Below are positions 1 through 10,153 of a DNA stretch of 36,888 nt, one piece after another. Numbering within the stretch: position 1 is the stretch's first letter; every line of letters starts with the position of its first letter. The notes beneath the pieces were generated by a model. It had not been told where the DNA came from, ran no database searches, and saw only the letters and a list, made by a program, of their open reading frames with translations. The stretch is from Lentisphaeria bacterium (lineage in GTDB: Bacteria > Verrucomicrobiota > Lentisphaeria > Victivallales > UBA1829), in the NCBI GenBank assembly GCA_017963105.1, contig JAGCTY010000010.1, positions 1-36,888 on the forward strand, written 5' to 3'. Made by a program: the position numbers and the translations under genes.

Positions 1-2
1 CT

Positions 3-176
3 GCACTCGCCGACAACAGGATCATGGTATCCTGCGGCTCCGGTTCCCTGCTGCTCGACCGCATCGTGCCCGAAGGAAAAAAGGAAATGCCCGTCGCCGA
101 TTTCCTGAACGGCGCCCGCCTCGAAGTCGGCGACGTCCTGCTGAACGGCATGCCCGAACAGCAGCCAACCATCTGA
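3..176 (+). CDS. fmt: Methionyl-tRNA formyltransferase, C-terminal end (partial)
   Basis: Only the last 57 codons are in the window; the gene starts before base 1 and ends at TGA 174-176. Fmt transfers a formyl group from 10-formyl-tetrahydrofolate to the initiator Met-tRNA in the cytoplasm. The visible part is the end of the C-terminal tRNA-binding domain. A stretch reading CGSGSLLLDRIVPEGKK is followed by MPVADFLNG and RLEVGD, matching the family pattern in which a Gly-rich strand leads into EGKK-M-A-FLNG and L-x-G. The final residues after GDVLLNG are a short tail with no recognised motif. The RNase G/E gene starts 16 bases downstream on the same strand, so the two are probably cotranscribed. 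The call rests on this C-terminal pattern alone, because the catalytic domain is outside the window. Confidence 0.8.
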   Translation, partial: ALADNRIMVSCGSGSLLLDRIVPEGKKEMPVADFLNGARLEVGDVLLNGMPEQQPTI

Positions 177-192
177 AAGATTCTACCCAGTC

Positions 193-1863
193 ATGCCTCA
201 AGAGAAAAAACAGATCATCCTGAACTGCGAGGAACTGGAGACCCGCTCGGCACTGCTTATCAACGGCCATCTGGAGGATTACCAGATCGAGCGCAAGGGC
301 GACGACATCGTCGCCGGGTCCATCTACCTCGGCAAGATCGTCCGCATCGAACCGGGCCTGGAAGCCTGCTTCGTCGACATCGGCGCGGAGAAGAACGCGT
401 TCATGCACTTCCGCGACATGCTCCCCGCCTCCTACGACATCCTCGACAACATAAAAAAGATCGGCGAGGAGCGCGACCGCGTCAAGGAGACCGATGCCTC
501 CCCGAAGAAGAAAAAACGCATCATCTCCATCCTCAGCGAGAAATTCCGCAACCTCGTGACCGGCGGCGACCGCGCGAAACGCCTGAAGGAAATGGAGGAG
601 CGCATCCACACCGGAAAGATCACGATCGAGGACATCCCTCGCGTCTTCCCCGCCGGCTCCGAACTCCTCGTCCAGGTCACGAAAGGCCCCATCGGCACCA
701 AGGGCGCGCGCGTCACCACCAACATCACCATCCCCGGCCGCTACCTGGTCCTGCTCCCCTACTCCAAGCACATCGGCCTCTCCTCGCGCATTGAGGACAA
801 AAAGGAACGCGATCGTCTCCGCAAAATCCTGCTCGGGCTGAAGCTGCCGGACGGCATGGGCCTCATCTGCCGCACCGTCGGCGAACACCGCAAGGCCGTC
901 TTCTTCCAGCGCGACCTGGAAATGCTGCTGGAACTCTGGGCGAAAGTCGACAACGCCCTGCTGAAGCCGAAGGCGCCCGCACTGGTCTACGCCGAACCCG
1001 ACCTGCTGGAACGGACCGTGCGCGACCTGCTGACCGACGACATCGACGAGATCGTGGTCGACGACAAGGAGAAATACGATTTCCTGGTCGAAGCGCTCAA
1101 GAAGTTTGTCGGAAACGACTTCAACACGCAGATCACGCGCCACAAGCGCGCCGAATCCGTGTTCGACCGCTACAAAGTCACGCCGCAGGTCGCCGAAATC
1201 TACAACCGCATCGTGAACCTCCCCGGCGGCGGCTACCTCTGCATCGACGAGACCGAGGCGCTCGTGGCCATCGACATCAACACCGGCAAATCCAAGGCGG
1301 GCAAGGCGCAGCGCGAGCTCATCCTGAACACCAACCTCGAGGCCGCAAAGGAGATCGCGCGCCAAATCCGCCTCCGCAACATCGGCGGCCAGATCGTCAT
1401 CGACTTCATCGACATGGCGAACAGCGCCGACCGCGAGCAGGTCAACCGCACGATGAACAAGCTCGCCGACCTCGACCGCGCCCGCACGAAGATCCTCCCG
1501 ATCAGCAAGTTCGGGCTCATGGAAATGACGCGCCAGCGCGAGAGCGAGAGCGTGCAGGATTCGCTGTTCGACCCGTGCCCGTACTGCGGCGGCTCCGGCC
1601 ACGTGAAATCCGCCATCAGCATGAGCGTGGAGATCCAGCGCCGCCTGCTCGAAATCCTGAAGCAGCGCACGAAGTCGAAGAAGGCCGCCACCGTCCGGGT
1701 CATCCTGAACCCCGCCGTGCTCGCGCGCCTCAAAAACGACGACGCGAAGATCCTCTACGAGATGGAAAGCAAGTACGGCCGCGACCTCGAATTCCGCGCG
1801 GACCCGGCGATCCACGTCGAGGAATTCCGCCTCATCGACCCGAAGACGGGCGAGCTTCTATAA
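193..1863 (+). CDS. rng: Ribonuclease G/E family endoribonuclease
   Basis: This 556-residue protein is a single-strand-specific endoribonuclease that acts in 16S rRNA 5'-end maturation and mRNA or tRNA processing. The N-terminal S1 domain begins near residue 38 (GSIYLGKIVRIEPGLEACFVDIG) and is interrupted at about residues 76-150 by a Lys/Arg-rich insertion before it resumes near VFPAGSELLVQV. The catalytic DNase I-like region carries the metal-binding aspartates D361 (VAIDINTG) and D404 (IVIDFIDM). The zinc-link motif CPYCGGSG has Cys462 and Cys465, used for dimer or tetramer formation in E. coli RNase E. There is no long C-terminal degradosome scaffold, so size and layout fit RNase G or a short RNase E. 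The ATG at 193 has only a weak purine stretch (GAAAG) upstream. The gene ends 6 bases from the convergent gene at 1870, with no terminator between them. Confidence 0.93.
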   Translation: MPQEKKQIILNCEELETRSALLINGHLEDYQIERKGDDIVAGSIYLGKIVRIEPGLEACFVDIGAEKNAFMHFRDMLPASYDILDNIKKIGEERDRVKETDASPKKKKRIISILSEKFRNLVTGGDRAKRLKEMEERIHTGKITIEDIPRVFPAGSELLVQVTKGPIGTKGARVTTNITIPGRYLVLLPYSKHIGLSSRIEDKKERDRLRKILLGLKLPDGMGLICRTVGEHRKAVFFQRDLEMLLELWAKVDNALLKPKAPALVYAEPDLLERTVRDLLTDDIDEIVVDDKEKYDFLVEALKKFVGNDFNTQITRHKRAESVFDRYKVTPQVAEIYNRIVNLPGGGYLCIDETEALVAIDINTGKSKAGKAQRELILNTNLEAAKEIARQIRLRNIGGQIVIDFIDMANSADREQVNRTMNKLADLDRARTKILPISKFGLMEMTRQRESESVQDSLFDPCPYCGGSGHVKSAISMSVEIQRRLLEILKQRTKSKKAATVRVILNPAVLARLKNDDAKILYEMESKYGRDLEFRADPAIHVEEFRLIDPKTGELL

Positions 1864-1869
1864 AACAGG

Positions 1870-2415
1870 TCACTTGCGTTTTTCGATAATCACACGGACG
1901 GGCGGTTTCGCGGGCGGTTTCCCCGGATCCTCCGGCGGACCCGCGATCAGAGCGACCGTTACGGCCGCCAGACGCCACGGGATGCCGAGCGCGCCCTCCG
2001 GCGCGGCGACCGGCGGGAAATAGACGCCCGTCCCGGTCAGGATACCGCCGTTCGCGAGGTGCCAGCATTCCTCCTCGTACACATAGTGCGTCTTCAGGTC
2101 CGGACGCCAGTATACGCCGTCCTTGTGGTAATACCCGCCGTCCGCGTAGTAATAACAATCCCCGATCCACCCGGGATCGGGCTCCGGCTTCTTTTGGGCG
2201 GCGGATTTCTCCTGCTGTTTTTTCGCCCGTTTGTCCGCCTCTTCCGCGGTCAGAAGACGGTGTCCGCCCTCCTTCTCCTGCACGATCACGGCGTCCCGCC
2301 AGACCGGTTCCGGCGCTTCTTTTCCGGCATCGTCCGTAGCCCATGCAAAAGGCGCGAGCAACGCCGCCGCAAGCAGCGTTTTCAGAAGTTTTGAGGAGGA
2401 ATGGAGCGTTTTCAT
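1870..2415 (-). CDS. Hypothetical exported Tyr-rich protein
   Basis: I do not recognise this 181-residue protein. Residues 1-26 look like a Sec signal peptide: Lys near the start, a hydrophobic core LLKTLLAAALLAPFAWA, and a likely cut after AWA. Residues 30-95 are charged and rich in Glu, Lys and Gln. A Tyr/Trp-rich patch follows, with DCYYYADGGYYHKDGVYW and then HYVYEEECWHLANGG, suggesting a small beta-rich domain with two cysteines. The C-terminus ends in a basic string. It is 19 bases downstream of the membrane-anchored gene at 2435-2893 on the same strand and is probably cotranscribed with it. No Shine-Dalgarno is clear at the chosen ATG. A shifted-frame reading of the same strand is less likely because only this frame gives a signal peptide. 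Confidence 0.6.
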   Translation of the reverse strand: MKTLHSSSKLLKTLLAAALLAPFAWATDDAGKEAPEPVWRDAVIVQEKEGGHRLLTAEEADKRAKKQQEKSAAQKKPEPDPGWIGDCYYYADGGYYHKDGVYWRPDLKTHYVYEEECWHLANGGILTGTGVYFPPVAAPEGALGIPWRLAAVTVALIAGPPEDPGKPPAKPPVRVIIEKRK

Positions 2416-2434
2416 AGGTTTTTGTTTCTATCGT

Positions 2435-2893
2435 TCATTCGTTCAATGGATATCTCATTTCCGTTTTTACGACTTTCCCCTCGACAAAATACAAAACAAC
2501 GGATTCCTTTTTTCGGGGAAAAGAGAAAGAAGACAGGAAAGACATGATCTGGATATCCGCCATCCAGCAATTATATTTCATGAATTCGGAATCTGCTTTC
2601 GCTTCTTCGGGTGTCCTGAAGGAATGGCTGGAATACGATCCTTCATTTCCCTTGTCATCTATATTCCATGCCCAGGTATGCAGTCCTCCTCTGCGGCAAC
2701 TGGGGAATTCCCTGAATGCCAAATCAAGAAAATCTTCCCTTGATAATCCAATCCAGGAATCAGGATCAGGATGATATCCCTTATCGCCCCTTCCGAACAT
2801 ACAGGCTATTCCCGCGATGATGGCGAGGATGCAGCAGAGGATGACCGCGACGATGGCGAAAACAATGCTTCTGCCCGTTTTCGTGTTCGACAT
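2435..2893 (-). CDS. Hypothetical single-helix membrane-anchored protein
   Basis: This 152-residue protein has no family I recognise. Residues 9-31 form one strong hydrophobic helix (VFAIVAVILCCILAIIAGIACM), uncleaved by appearance. After it comes a soluble domain with PDPDSWIGLSREDFLDLAFREFP, which resembles small periplasmic proteins that track outer-surface chemistry, but I cannot assign a role. Two cysteines in the helix could be lipidated, though the position is not a standard lipobox. Its own promoter candidate lies at 2946-2973, placing the start of this two-gene transcript here. Weak AGG purines precede the ATG. The partner gene at 1870-2415 is also exported and unknown, which suggests a shared envelope role; that is inference. 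Confidence 0.6.
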   Translation of the reverse strand: MSNTKTGRSIVFAIVAVILCCILAIIAGIACMFGRGDKGYHPDPDSWIGLSREDFLDLAFREFPSCRRGGLHTWAWNIDDKGNEGSYSSHSFRTPEEAKADSEFMKYNCWMADIQIMSFLSSFSFPRKKESVVLYFVEGKVVKTEMRYPLNE

Positions 2894-2945
2894 ATTTACA
2901 GCCTTTTTATGGTGTTGCTGATGTGGGATGAGGGATCACAACTTT

Positions 2946-2973
2946 ATGATACCACATGTTTTGAGAAAAACAA
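2946..2973 (-). promoter_or_regulatory. Candidate sigma70-type promoter for the 2893-1870 pair
   Basis: On the minus strand TTGTTT (2968-2973) is followed after 16 bases by TATCAT (2946-2951). The gene start at 2893 is about 50 bases downstream. The surrounding sequence is much more AT-rich than the genes. This is by-eye consensus matching only. Confidence 0.5.
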
Positions 2974-3004
2974 GGGCAACATCATCCGCATCGGTCATGA
3001 CGGC

Positions 3005-3445
3005 TCAATGGATGCCGGTCGAACCGAATCCGCCGGCGTTCCGGTCGGTCTCGTTCAGCTCGACGGCGGGCGTCAGGACGACGTCCGGGAGCGCCGCGAT
3101 CACCATCTGGGCGATGCGGTCGCCGCGCCGCACGGGGAACACGTTTTCCCCGGCGTTGAACAGGATCACGCAGACTTCGCCGCGGTATCCGGCGTCGATG
3201 GTGCCGGGCGTATTGAGCAGGGTCACGGCGTGTTTGAGCGCGAGGCCGCTGCGGGGGCGAATCTGCGCCTCGTATCCGGCGGGCAGCTCCAGGAAAAGCC
3301 CGGTCGGGATGAGCGTGACCTTGCCCGGCGCGGCTTCGACGTCCACGCGGCTCTTCAGATCCCAGGCGGCATCGTCCTCATGGGCTTTCTTCGGGGCGAG
3401 GTCTTCCGCGCCTTCCTGCATTTTGAATCGGACTGTGATCGGCAT
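3005..3445 (-). CDS. dut: Deoxyuridine 5'-triphosphate nucleotidohydrolase (dUTPase)
   Basis: This 146-residue protein hydrolyses dUTP to dUMP and diphosphate, keeping uracil out of DNA and feeding dTMP synthesis. All five motifs of the trimeric dUTPases are present: motif I around DDAAWDLKS (residues 24-32), motif II RPRSGLA (63-69), motif III GTIDAGYRGEV (81-91) with the catalytic Asp84 and the uracil-stacking Tyr87, motif IV RGDRIAQMV (107-115), and motif V NAGGFGSTG (136-144), the flexible P-loop-like tail. Motif V reads DRNAGGFGSTG instead of the usual RGxGGFGSTG, but the Gly-rich core is intact. The ATG at 3445 was chosen because a strong AAGGAGG sits 8 bases upstream. The same frame stays open for another 136 codons into the permease gene, but that extension has no matching family. 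The gene lies 26 bases downstream of the ABC permease and probably shares its transcript. Confidence 0.95.
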   Translation of the reverse strand: MPITVRFKMQEGAEDLAPKKAHEDDAAWDLKSRVDVEAAPGKVTLIPTGLFLELPAGYEAQIRPRSGLALKHAVTLLNTPGTIDAGYRGEVCVILFNAGENVFPVRRGDRIAQMVIAALPDVVLTPAVELNETDRNAGGFGSTGIH

Positions 3446-3471
3446 CGTGAAGCCTCCTTCCGGGTTATGGG

Positions 3472-4716
3472 TCAGCTTTTCAGGTCGATGGAACGGCGGA
3501 TGCCGTCCGCGATGAAATTGAACGCGGTCACGCACAGGAATATGGCGAGGCCGGGCCACAGCATCAGGTTCCAGTAGCTCAGCGGATCGGCGAACGCCTG
3601 TTTCAGGAGCTCGCCCCAGCTGGCGGACGGCGCCTGCACCCCGAATCCGAGGAAGCTCAGGGTATTTTCCGACAGGATGAATCCGGCGATGCTGAACGCG
3701 AACGACACGAAAATCGGCCCGGAGACGTTCGGCAGGAGATGCCGGAAGAGGATGCTGTGCAGGGGCACGCCGAGGCTTTCGCAGCTCTGGATATACGCCA
3801 TCTGGCGCGCCTTCAGCACCTCGCCGCGCACCAGGCGCGAGAGGCCGGGCCATCCGGTCATCCCGAGCACGAAGATCACCAGCAGGATCGACTGGCGCGC
3901 CCCGTAGTCCAGCATGATCGACATCAGGATCAGGAGCAGCAGGAACGTCGGGAAGCAGATCACGATCTCCACCAGGCGCTGCACGGCCAGGTCGACGCGC
4001 CCGCCGCGGTACCCCGAAAAGAGACCGATCATCGTGCCGAGCACGAGCTCGATCGCAGTCGCGAGGAATCCGACCGCCAGCGACACGCGCGCCCCGTACA
4101 TCATGCGGGCGAAGACGTCGCGGCCTACATTATCGGTGCCGAACGGGTGTTTCCGCGAGGGCATCGCATAGGTGTCGGGCGACGTCTCGAATGGCCCGTA
4201 CGGAACCGCCGCGAAACAATATTTCGACGCCGTGTCCTCGGCGGCGGTCTTCCGCCAGTCCACCTGGGTCATCTGCGCTTTCGACAGGAAGAACGGCAAT
4301 GCAAGCAGGACCAGCACGACCGCAAGCGAGGTCCAGAAGATGCGCTTCCGCTTCCGGAAACATCCGTACAGGATCAGCGCCGCCGGGATCGCGAGGAACA
4401 GCCAGTTGAACATCTTTTCCACGAAGACTTCCTGCGCGTCCGGGGCGAAGAAATCGCGCAGCGCCGGACTCGAAAGCGCGCCGTCCGCTGCCACGATCAG
4501 AAGCGGTTTTCCGTTCACGAAGAGCGGCGCGGCGACGGCGGCGAGGATCAGCAGGATCACGAAGACGAGGCCGGCGACCGCGGTCTTCTCGCGGAAGAAC
4601 CTGCGGACCATGATCTGGCCGGGCGTCAGGTACGCCGTGGAATCCGCCTCGCCGGAGGGGACCTGCGCCGCATTCTGCGCCTGTTCGTTCAATTCTGCTG
4701 TCTCGTTCTGTTCCAT
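3472..4716 (-). CDS. ABC transporter permease, oligopeptide/dipeptide (OppC/YejE) type
   Basis: This 414-residue inner-membrane protein is one permease half of a binding-protein-dependent importer. The first helix (about 46-66, AVAGLVFVILLILAAVAAPL) is typical of the OppC N-terminal domain. The core begins at PFGTDNVGRDVFARMMYGAR (191-210), the standard OppC signature. The EAA loop that docks on the ATPase is at about 309-331 (ESLGVPLHSILFRHLLPN). Usual OppC proteins are near 300 residues; the excess is an insertion at about 70-185 holding two more hydrophobic helices (102-119 and 127-144) and a periplasmic-looking stretch, as in YejE-like permeases. No OppB partner, binding protein or ATPase is adjacent: upstream is clpC (23 bases away), downstream is dut. 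The partner genes must lie elsewhere. The substrate is inferred as peptide from family alone. Confidence 0.88.
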   Translation of the reverse strand: MEQNETAELNEQAQNAAQVPSGEADSTAYLTPGQIMVRRFFREKTAVAGLVFVILLILAAVAAPLFVNGKPLLIVAADGALSSPALRDFFAPDAQEVFVEKMFNWLFLAIPAALILYGCFRKRKRIFWTSLAVVLVLLALPFFLSKAQMTQVDWRKTAAEDTASKYCFAAVPYGPFETSPDTYAMPSRKHPFGTDNVGRDVFARMMYGARVSLAVGFLATAIELVLGTMIGLFSGYRGGRVDLAVQRLVEIVICFPTFLLLLILMSIMLDYGARQSILLVIFVLGMTGWPGLSRLVRGEVLKARQMAYIQSCESLGVPLHSILFRHLLPNVSGPIFVSFAFSIAGFILSENTLSFLGFGVQAPSASWGELLKQAFADPLSYWNLMLWPGLAIFLCVTAFNFIADGIRRSIDLKS

Positions 4717-4739
4717 TACGGTGTTAGTCGAGGTAGAAG

Positions 4740-7286
<2,547 letters not shown>

Positions 7287-7508
7287 GCTGTTTTCTCCCA
7301 ATTGCCTTTTTCAATTCTCCATAGATGATTCGGGACGCGTCGCCGCGTCCCGGTCTGTCCTTCGATATTCCCCCCCCCATGGTTCGGTTCATCCGGCCCG
7401 GAGCCGGGACCGGCGCACAGGCACGGCGTCCGGCCGCCCGTCTCTCCGGTCCGGCGGGGAAGCCGGTCCTGCCTCACGGAGAAACCGTTCGCGAGGGGCG
7501 CAACGGAC
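7287..7508. other. Intergenic stretch upstream of clpC
   Basis: This 222-base stretch holds a perfect 9-base-pair hairpin with a TCGC loop (7331-7352) and a run of nine C (7370-7378). I see no open frame with a plausible start and no convincing -35/-10 pair for clpC. The hairpin lacks a following T-run in either direction, so it is not called a terminator. It could be a leader structure of the clpC mRNA or an operator; neither is supported further. Confidence 0.4.
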
Positions 7509-8354
7509 TCACTTCGAGACAAAATAGTTTTCGTTTTCGGAAATGTAGTTTCCGACCGTATCCGGGTTGATCAGATAGTAGAAAAGGTCGAATGCCTCGG
7601 AAAGGTCTTTCGGCGCGGAATTTTTCTGCATGTCGAACGCGGCCCCGGCATCGCTGATATAGTCGATGATGGCGCACACACGGCCGCTCTTCAGCATTTC
7701 CTGGTCGACGTAAGGCAGGCCGTTGTCGATCATGAGAAGCATGTTGTTTTTCCCGGTTCCGGTGTTTTTCTTCGTGAGGAAGGAGATCTTCTTGAGCTCG
7801 GAGATGGAGTTGGGCAGCCCCGCGAAATTGACGACGACGTCGACCTTGTCGTAGACCTGGTCCAGTTTTTTCTTCATGATCGCGGCATCCACGGGATCTT
7901 CACGCTTTTCCTCGCCGGTCTTCTTGTCGGTGGTCATCTCGCCCACGACGATCACGTCGCCGCAGGAAACGCCCTTTGCGGAAAGACGGTTCTGGACCTC
8001 CTGAAGGAGGAGATAGCTTTCGGATTCGGAATCACTGTTGGATTCGTCGTCGATCAGGAAGGCGGCGGTGCAGCCGTCGGAAAAACGTTCCGCGATATAG
8101 GAAGCGGCCTTTTCCGCCTTCGCCGACCGGAAAATGCGGACGTTCTTTTCGAGACGGGCGTCCTCGGATTTCTCCCCGGACACAAAGAAGCTGGCGGCCA
8201 CGGAACCGAACACGATGACCGCGCCGAGCCCCATGAAGATGCGGCCGTTGGATTTCGTGTTCATGTTCTTGATTCCCCAAACCATAATGATAAATCCGAC
8301 TGCCATGGCAATATAAACGGACAGGACCGGAAGTTCGATGTCTGCGAAAATCAT
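7509..8354 (-). CDS. Hypothetical membrane protein with two N-terminal helices
   Basis: I do not recognise this 281-residue protein. Helices at about 9-28 (PVLSVYIAMAVGFIIMVWG) and 39-58 (RIFMGLGAVIVFGSVAASFF) are followed by an extracytoplasmic or cytoplasmic domain of about 220 residues. That domain alternates predicted strands and helices (CTAAFLIDD, GDVIVVGEMT, VDVVVNFAGLP, NMLLMIDNGLP, VCAIIDYISDAG), the rhythm of a Rossmann-like or periplasmic-binding fold, but no nucleotide- or metal-binding motif is evident. A Ser/Glu/Asp-rich loop (DDESNSDSESES) sits near residue 105. The start is well supported: AAAGGAG lies 8-9 bases before the ATG at 8354 and a promoter candidate (8434-8461) precedes it. 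It stands alone between clpC and tRNA-Ser. Confidence 0.7.
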   Translation of the reverse strand: MIFADIELPVLSVYIAMAVGFIIMVWGIKNMNTKSNGRIFMGLGAVIVFGSVAASFFVSGEKSEDARLEKNVRIFRSAKAEKAASYIAERFSDGCTAAFLIDDESNSDSESESYLLLQEVQNRLSAKGVSCGDVIVVGEMTTDKKTGEEKREDPVDAAIMKKKLDQVYDKVDVVVNFAGLPNSISELKKISFLTKKNTGTGKNNMLLMIDNGLPYVDQEMLKSGRVCAIIDYISDAGAAFDMQKNSAPKDLSEAFDLFYYLINPDTVGNYISENENYFVSK

Positions 8355-8433
8355 TGACTGACTCCTTTACTGGTTTTCAGGGCACGCGCACGGCGCGCCT
8401 CAGGTTTTTGCTTAAAAAAAATGCACATGAGCA

Positions 8434-8461
8434 AATATATCATACTTTCGGACGCTTTCAA
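8434..8461 (-). promoter_or_regulatory. Candidate promoter for the 8354-7509 gene
   Basis: TTGAAA (8456-8461) and TATATT (8434-8439) on the minus strand are separated by 16 bases. The leader to the ATG would be about 73 bases. It lies just downstream of tRNA-Ser, so the protein gene does not need read-through from the tRNA. Confidence 0.55.
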
Positions 8462-8490
8462 ACTCTTTTTTTCTTTTTTCTCAATAAAAA

Positions 8491-8578
8491 TGGCGGAGAG
8501 AGGGGGATTCGAACCCCCGGAGGGTTGCCCCTCGTCGGTTTTCAAGACCGATGCCTTAAACCGCTCGACCATCTCTCC
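8491..8578 (-). tRNA. tRNA-Ser (anticodon UGA)
   Basis: The minus strand folds into an 88-nt class II tRNA with an encoded CCA end (8491-8493). The acceptor stem pairs GGAGAGA (8572-8578) with TCTCTCC. The anticodon loop CTTGAAA places UGA at 8542-8544, reading UCA serine codons. The T arm has GGGGG-TTCGAAT-CCCCC, and the long variable arm typical of tRNA-Ser is present. A T-run follows the CCA end. The gene stands alone. Confidence 0.97.
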
Positions 8579-8627
8579 GCACGGAATGCGTTCTGTCAAC
8601 GGGAAGAACGAACCGGACAGGAAAAAT

Positions 8628-8655
8628 AAAATACTCGAAAAAAGGGAAAAATCAA
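8628..8655 (-). promoter_or_regulatory. Candidate promoter for tRNA-Ser
   Basis: TTGATT (8650-8655) and TATTTT (8628-8633) on the minus strand are 16 bases apart, about 50 bases before the mature tRNA 5' end. A perfect TTGACA (8595-8600, minus) also occurs but has no -10 partner at the right distance. Confidence 0.45.
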
Positions 8656-8696
8656 GGCGGATGCGGAAAAAACGGAGAAATAAGCCGGAATGGAAC

Positions 8697-8725
8697 TTGA
8701 AAACGACCCGCGGAAGTGCTAAAAT
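8697..8725 (+). promoter_or_regulatory. Candidate promoter for rhaAB, extended -10
   Basis: TTGAAA (8697-8702) and TAAAAT (8720-8725) are 17 bases apart, with TGC directly before the -10, forming an extended -10 element. The rhaA start is about 140 bases downstream, leaving a long leader. Confidence 0.55.
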
Positions 8726-8870
8726 AAAGGCGGAAAAACAGCATCCGCGTGCGCCGGCGAATGAGATGCCGCGAAGGCAGCCTCACGATCGGCGGACGAA
8801 CCGCCCCGCCGCCTCGTCGTGCCCGCCGTAGCGGAACACCAGTCCACACACCACAGAACGGAGACTTCCC

Positions 8871-10133
8871 ATGAACAGGATCACTCGCATCGAAAACGCC
8901 TGGAAAATCGCAAAGGACTACTACGGGGACTTCGGCGTCGACGCGGAAGCCGTACTCGCCTCGCTGGAGGAGACGCCGATCTCGATCCACTGCTGGCAGG
9001 GCGACGACGTGGTCGGATTCGAACACGACGCGGGCGGGGCGTCCGGCGGCATCCTCACGACCGGGAATTATCCGGGGCGCGCCCGCAACGCCGCCGAACT
9101 GCGGCAGGACCTGGACCAGGCCATGTCGATGATCCCCGGCACGAAGCGCGTGAACCTGCACGCGATCTACGCGGAGACGGGCGGCGGCGTGGACCGTGCC
9201 GACCTCGCGCCGGAGCATTTCCGGGCGTGGATCGAATGGGCGCAGGAACGCGGCATCGCGCTCGATTTCAACCCCACCTGCTTCTCGCATCCGAACGCCG
9301 CCTCGGGATTCACGCTGTCGAGCCGCGACGACGACGTCCGCGCGTACTGGATCCGCCATGTGCAGGCGTGCCGCCGGATCGCGGCGGAGTTCGGACGCGT
9401 CCTCGGCAAACGCTCCCTGATGAACATCTGGATCCCCGACGGTTTCAAGGACATCCCGGCGGACCGCATGACCGCACGGCGGCTGCTGAAGGAATCGCTC
9501 GACGAAATCCTGTCCGTGCCGATGGACCCGGCGCTGATGCGCGACGCCGTGGAGAGCAAGCTGTTCGGCATCGGCCTGGAAAGCTGCACGGTCGGTTCGC
9601 ACGAGTTCTACCTGGGCTACGCCGTGAAGAACAACGTGATGCTCACACTTGATTCCGGGCATTTCCACCCGACCGAGGCGATCAGCGACAAGATCAGCTC
9701 AGCATTGCTCTACCTCGACGAGATCCTGCTCCACGTGAGCCGTCCCGTGCGCTGGGACAGCGACCACGTGGTGATCCTGGACGACGAACTCCAGATGATC
9801 GCGAACGAGATCGTCCGCTGTGGACGCGACCGCGTGAACATCGCGCTGGATTATTTCGACGCCACAATCAACCGCGTCGCCGCCTGGGCCGTCGGTACGC
9901 GCGCCATGCAGAAGGCGCTCTGCCGCGCCCTGCTCGAACCGCCTGAGCTGAAGCGGATGGAGGCAGCCGGCGACTATACCGGACGCCTCATCCTGAGCGA
10001 GGAAATCAAGTCGATGCCGTGGGAAGCCGTCTATGCCTGGTTCTGCCTGAAGAACGACGTCCCCGCGGAGGCAGCCGGAGTGCTGGACGCCGTGCGCGGA
10101 TATGAGCAGAACGTAACCTCGAAACGTACATAA
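8871..10133 (+). CDS. rhaA: L-rhamnose isomerase
   Basis: This 420-residue cytoplasmic enzyme interconverts L-rhamnose and L-rhamnulose, the first catabolic step. Length matches the E. coli type (419). Signature segments are [15 protein letters not shown] (37-51), GNYPGRARN (65-73), [11 protein letters not shown] (92-102), [11 protein letters not shown] (131-141), [10 protein letters not shown] (182-191), and the metal and substrate region [12 protein letters not shown] (258-269) with WDSDHV (295-300). These acidic and His residues lie where the family binds its divalent metals in a TIM barrel. The ATG at 8871 has GGAG about 10 bases upstream. rhaB follows after 20 bases. Neither the aldolase (rhaD) nor a regulator is in the window, so the operon here is limited to the isomerase and the kinase. 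Confidence 0.96.
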   Translation: MNRITRIENAWKIAKDYYGDFGVDAEAVLASLEETPISIHCWQGDDVVGFEHDAGGASGGILTTGNYPGRARNAAELRQDLDQAMSMIPGTKRVNLHAIYAETGGGVDRADLAPEHFRAWIEWAQERGIALDFNPTCFSHPNAASGFTLSSRDDDVRAYWIRHVQACRRIAAEFGRVLGKRSLMNIWIPDGFKDIPADRMTARRLLKESLDEILSVPMDPALMRDAVESKLFGIGLESCTVGSHEFYLGYAVKNNVMLTLDSGHFHPTEAISDKISSALLYLDEILLHVSRPVRWDSDHVVILDDELQMIANEIVRCGRDRVNIALDYFDATINRVAAWAVGTRAMQKALCRALLEPPELKRMEAAGDYTGRLILSEEIKSMPWEAVYAWFCLKNDVPAEAAGVLDAVRGYEQNVTSKRT

Positions 10134-10153
10134 AAAAGAAAAGGACGCGGACC

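Larger units (their letters stand above)
8579..8870. other. Divergent intergenic region between tRNA-Ser and rhaA
   Basis: This 292-base region carries a minus-strand promoter candidate for the tRNA (8628-8655) and a plus-strand promoter candidate for rhaA (8697-8725). The part nearest the tRNA (8620-8750) is A-rich, and the 140-base rhaA leader is GC-rich. I see no open reading frame with a good start and no clear operator repeat for a rhamnose regulator. Confidence 0.5.

Noticed and set aside
22..1815. Minus-strand open frame opposite RNase G
   Set aside because: Antisense shadow with low-complexity Asp/Glu/Val/Leu composition; RNase G is certain on the plus strand.
3446..3853. N-terminal extension of dUTPase to 282 residues
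   Set aside because: It overlaps the permease gene and resembles no family; a strong Shine-Dalgarno precedes the ATG at 3445.
7331..7352. Terminator before clpC
   Set aside because: Perfect hairpin, but no T-run on either side.
8351..8629. Short open frames across tRNA-Ser
   Set aside because: They read through the tRNA on one or the other strand and have no supported start.
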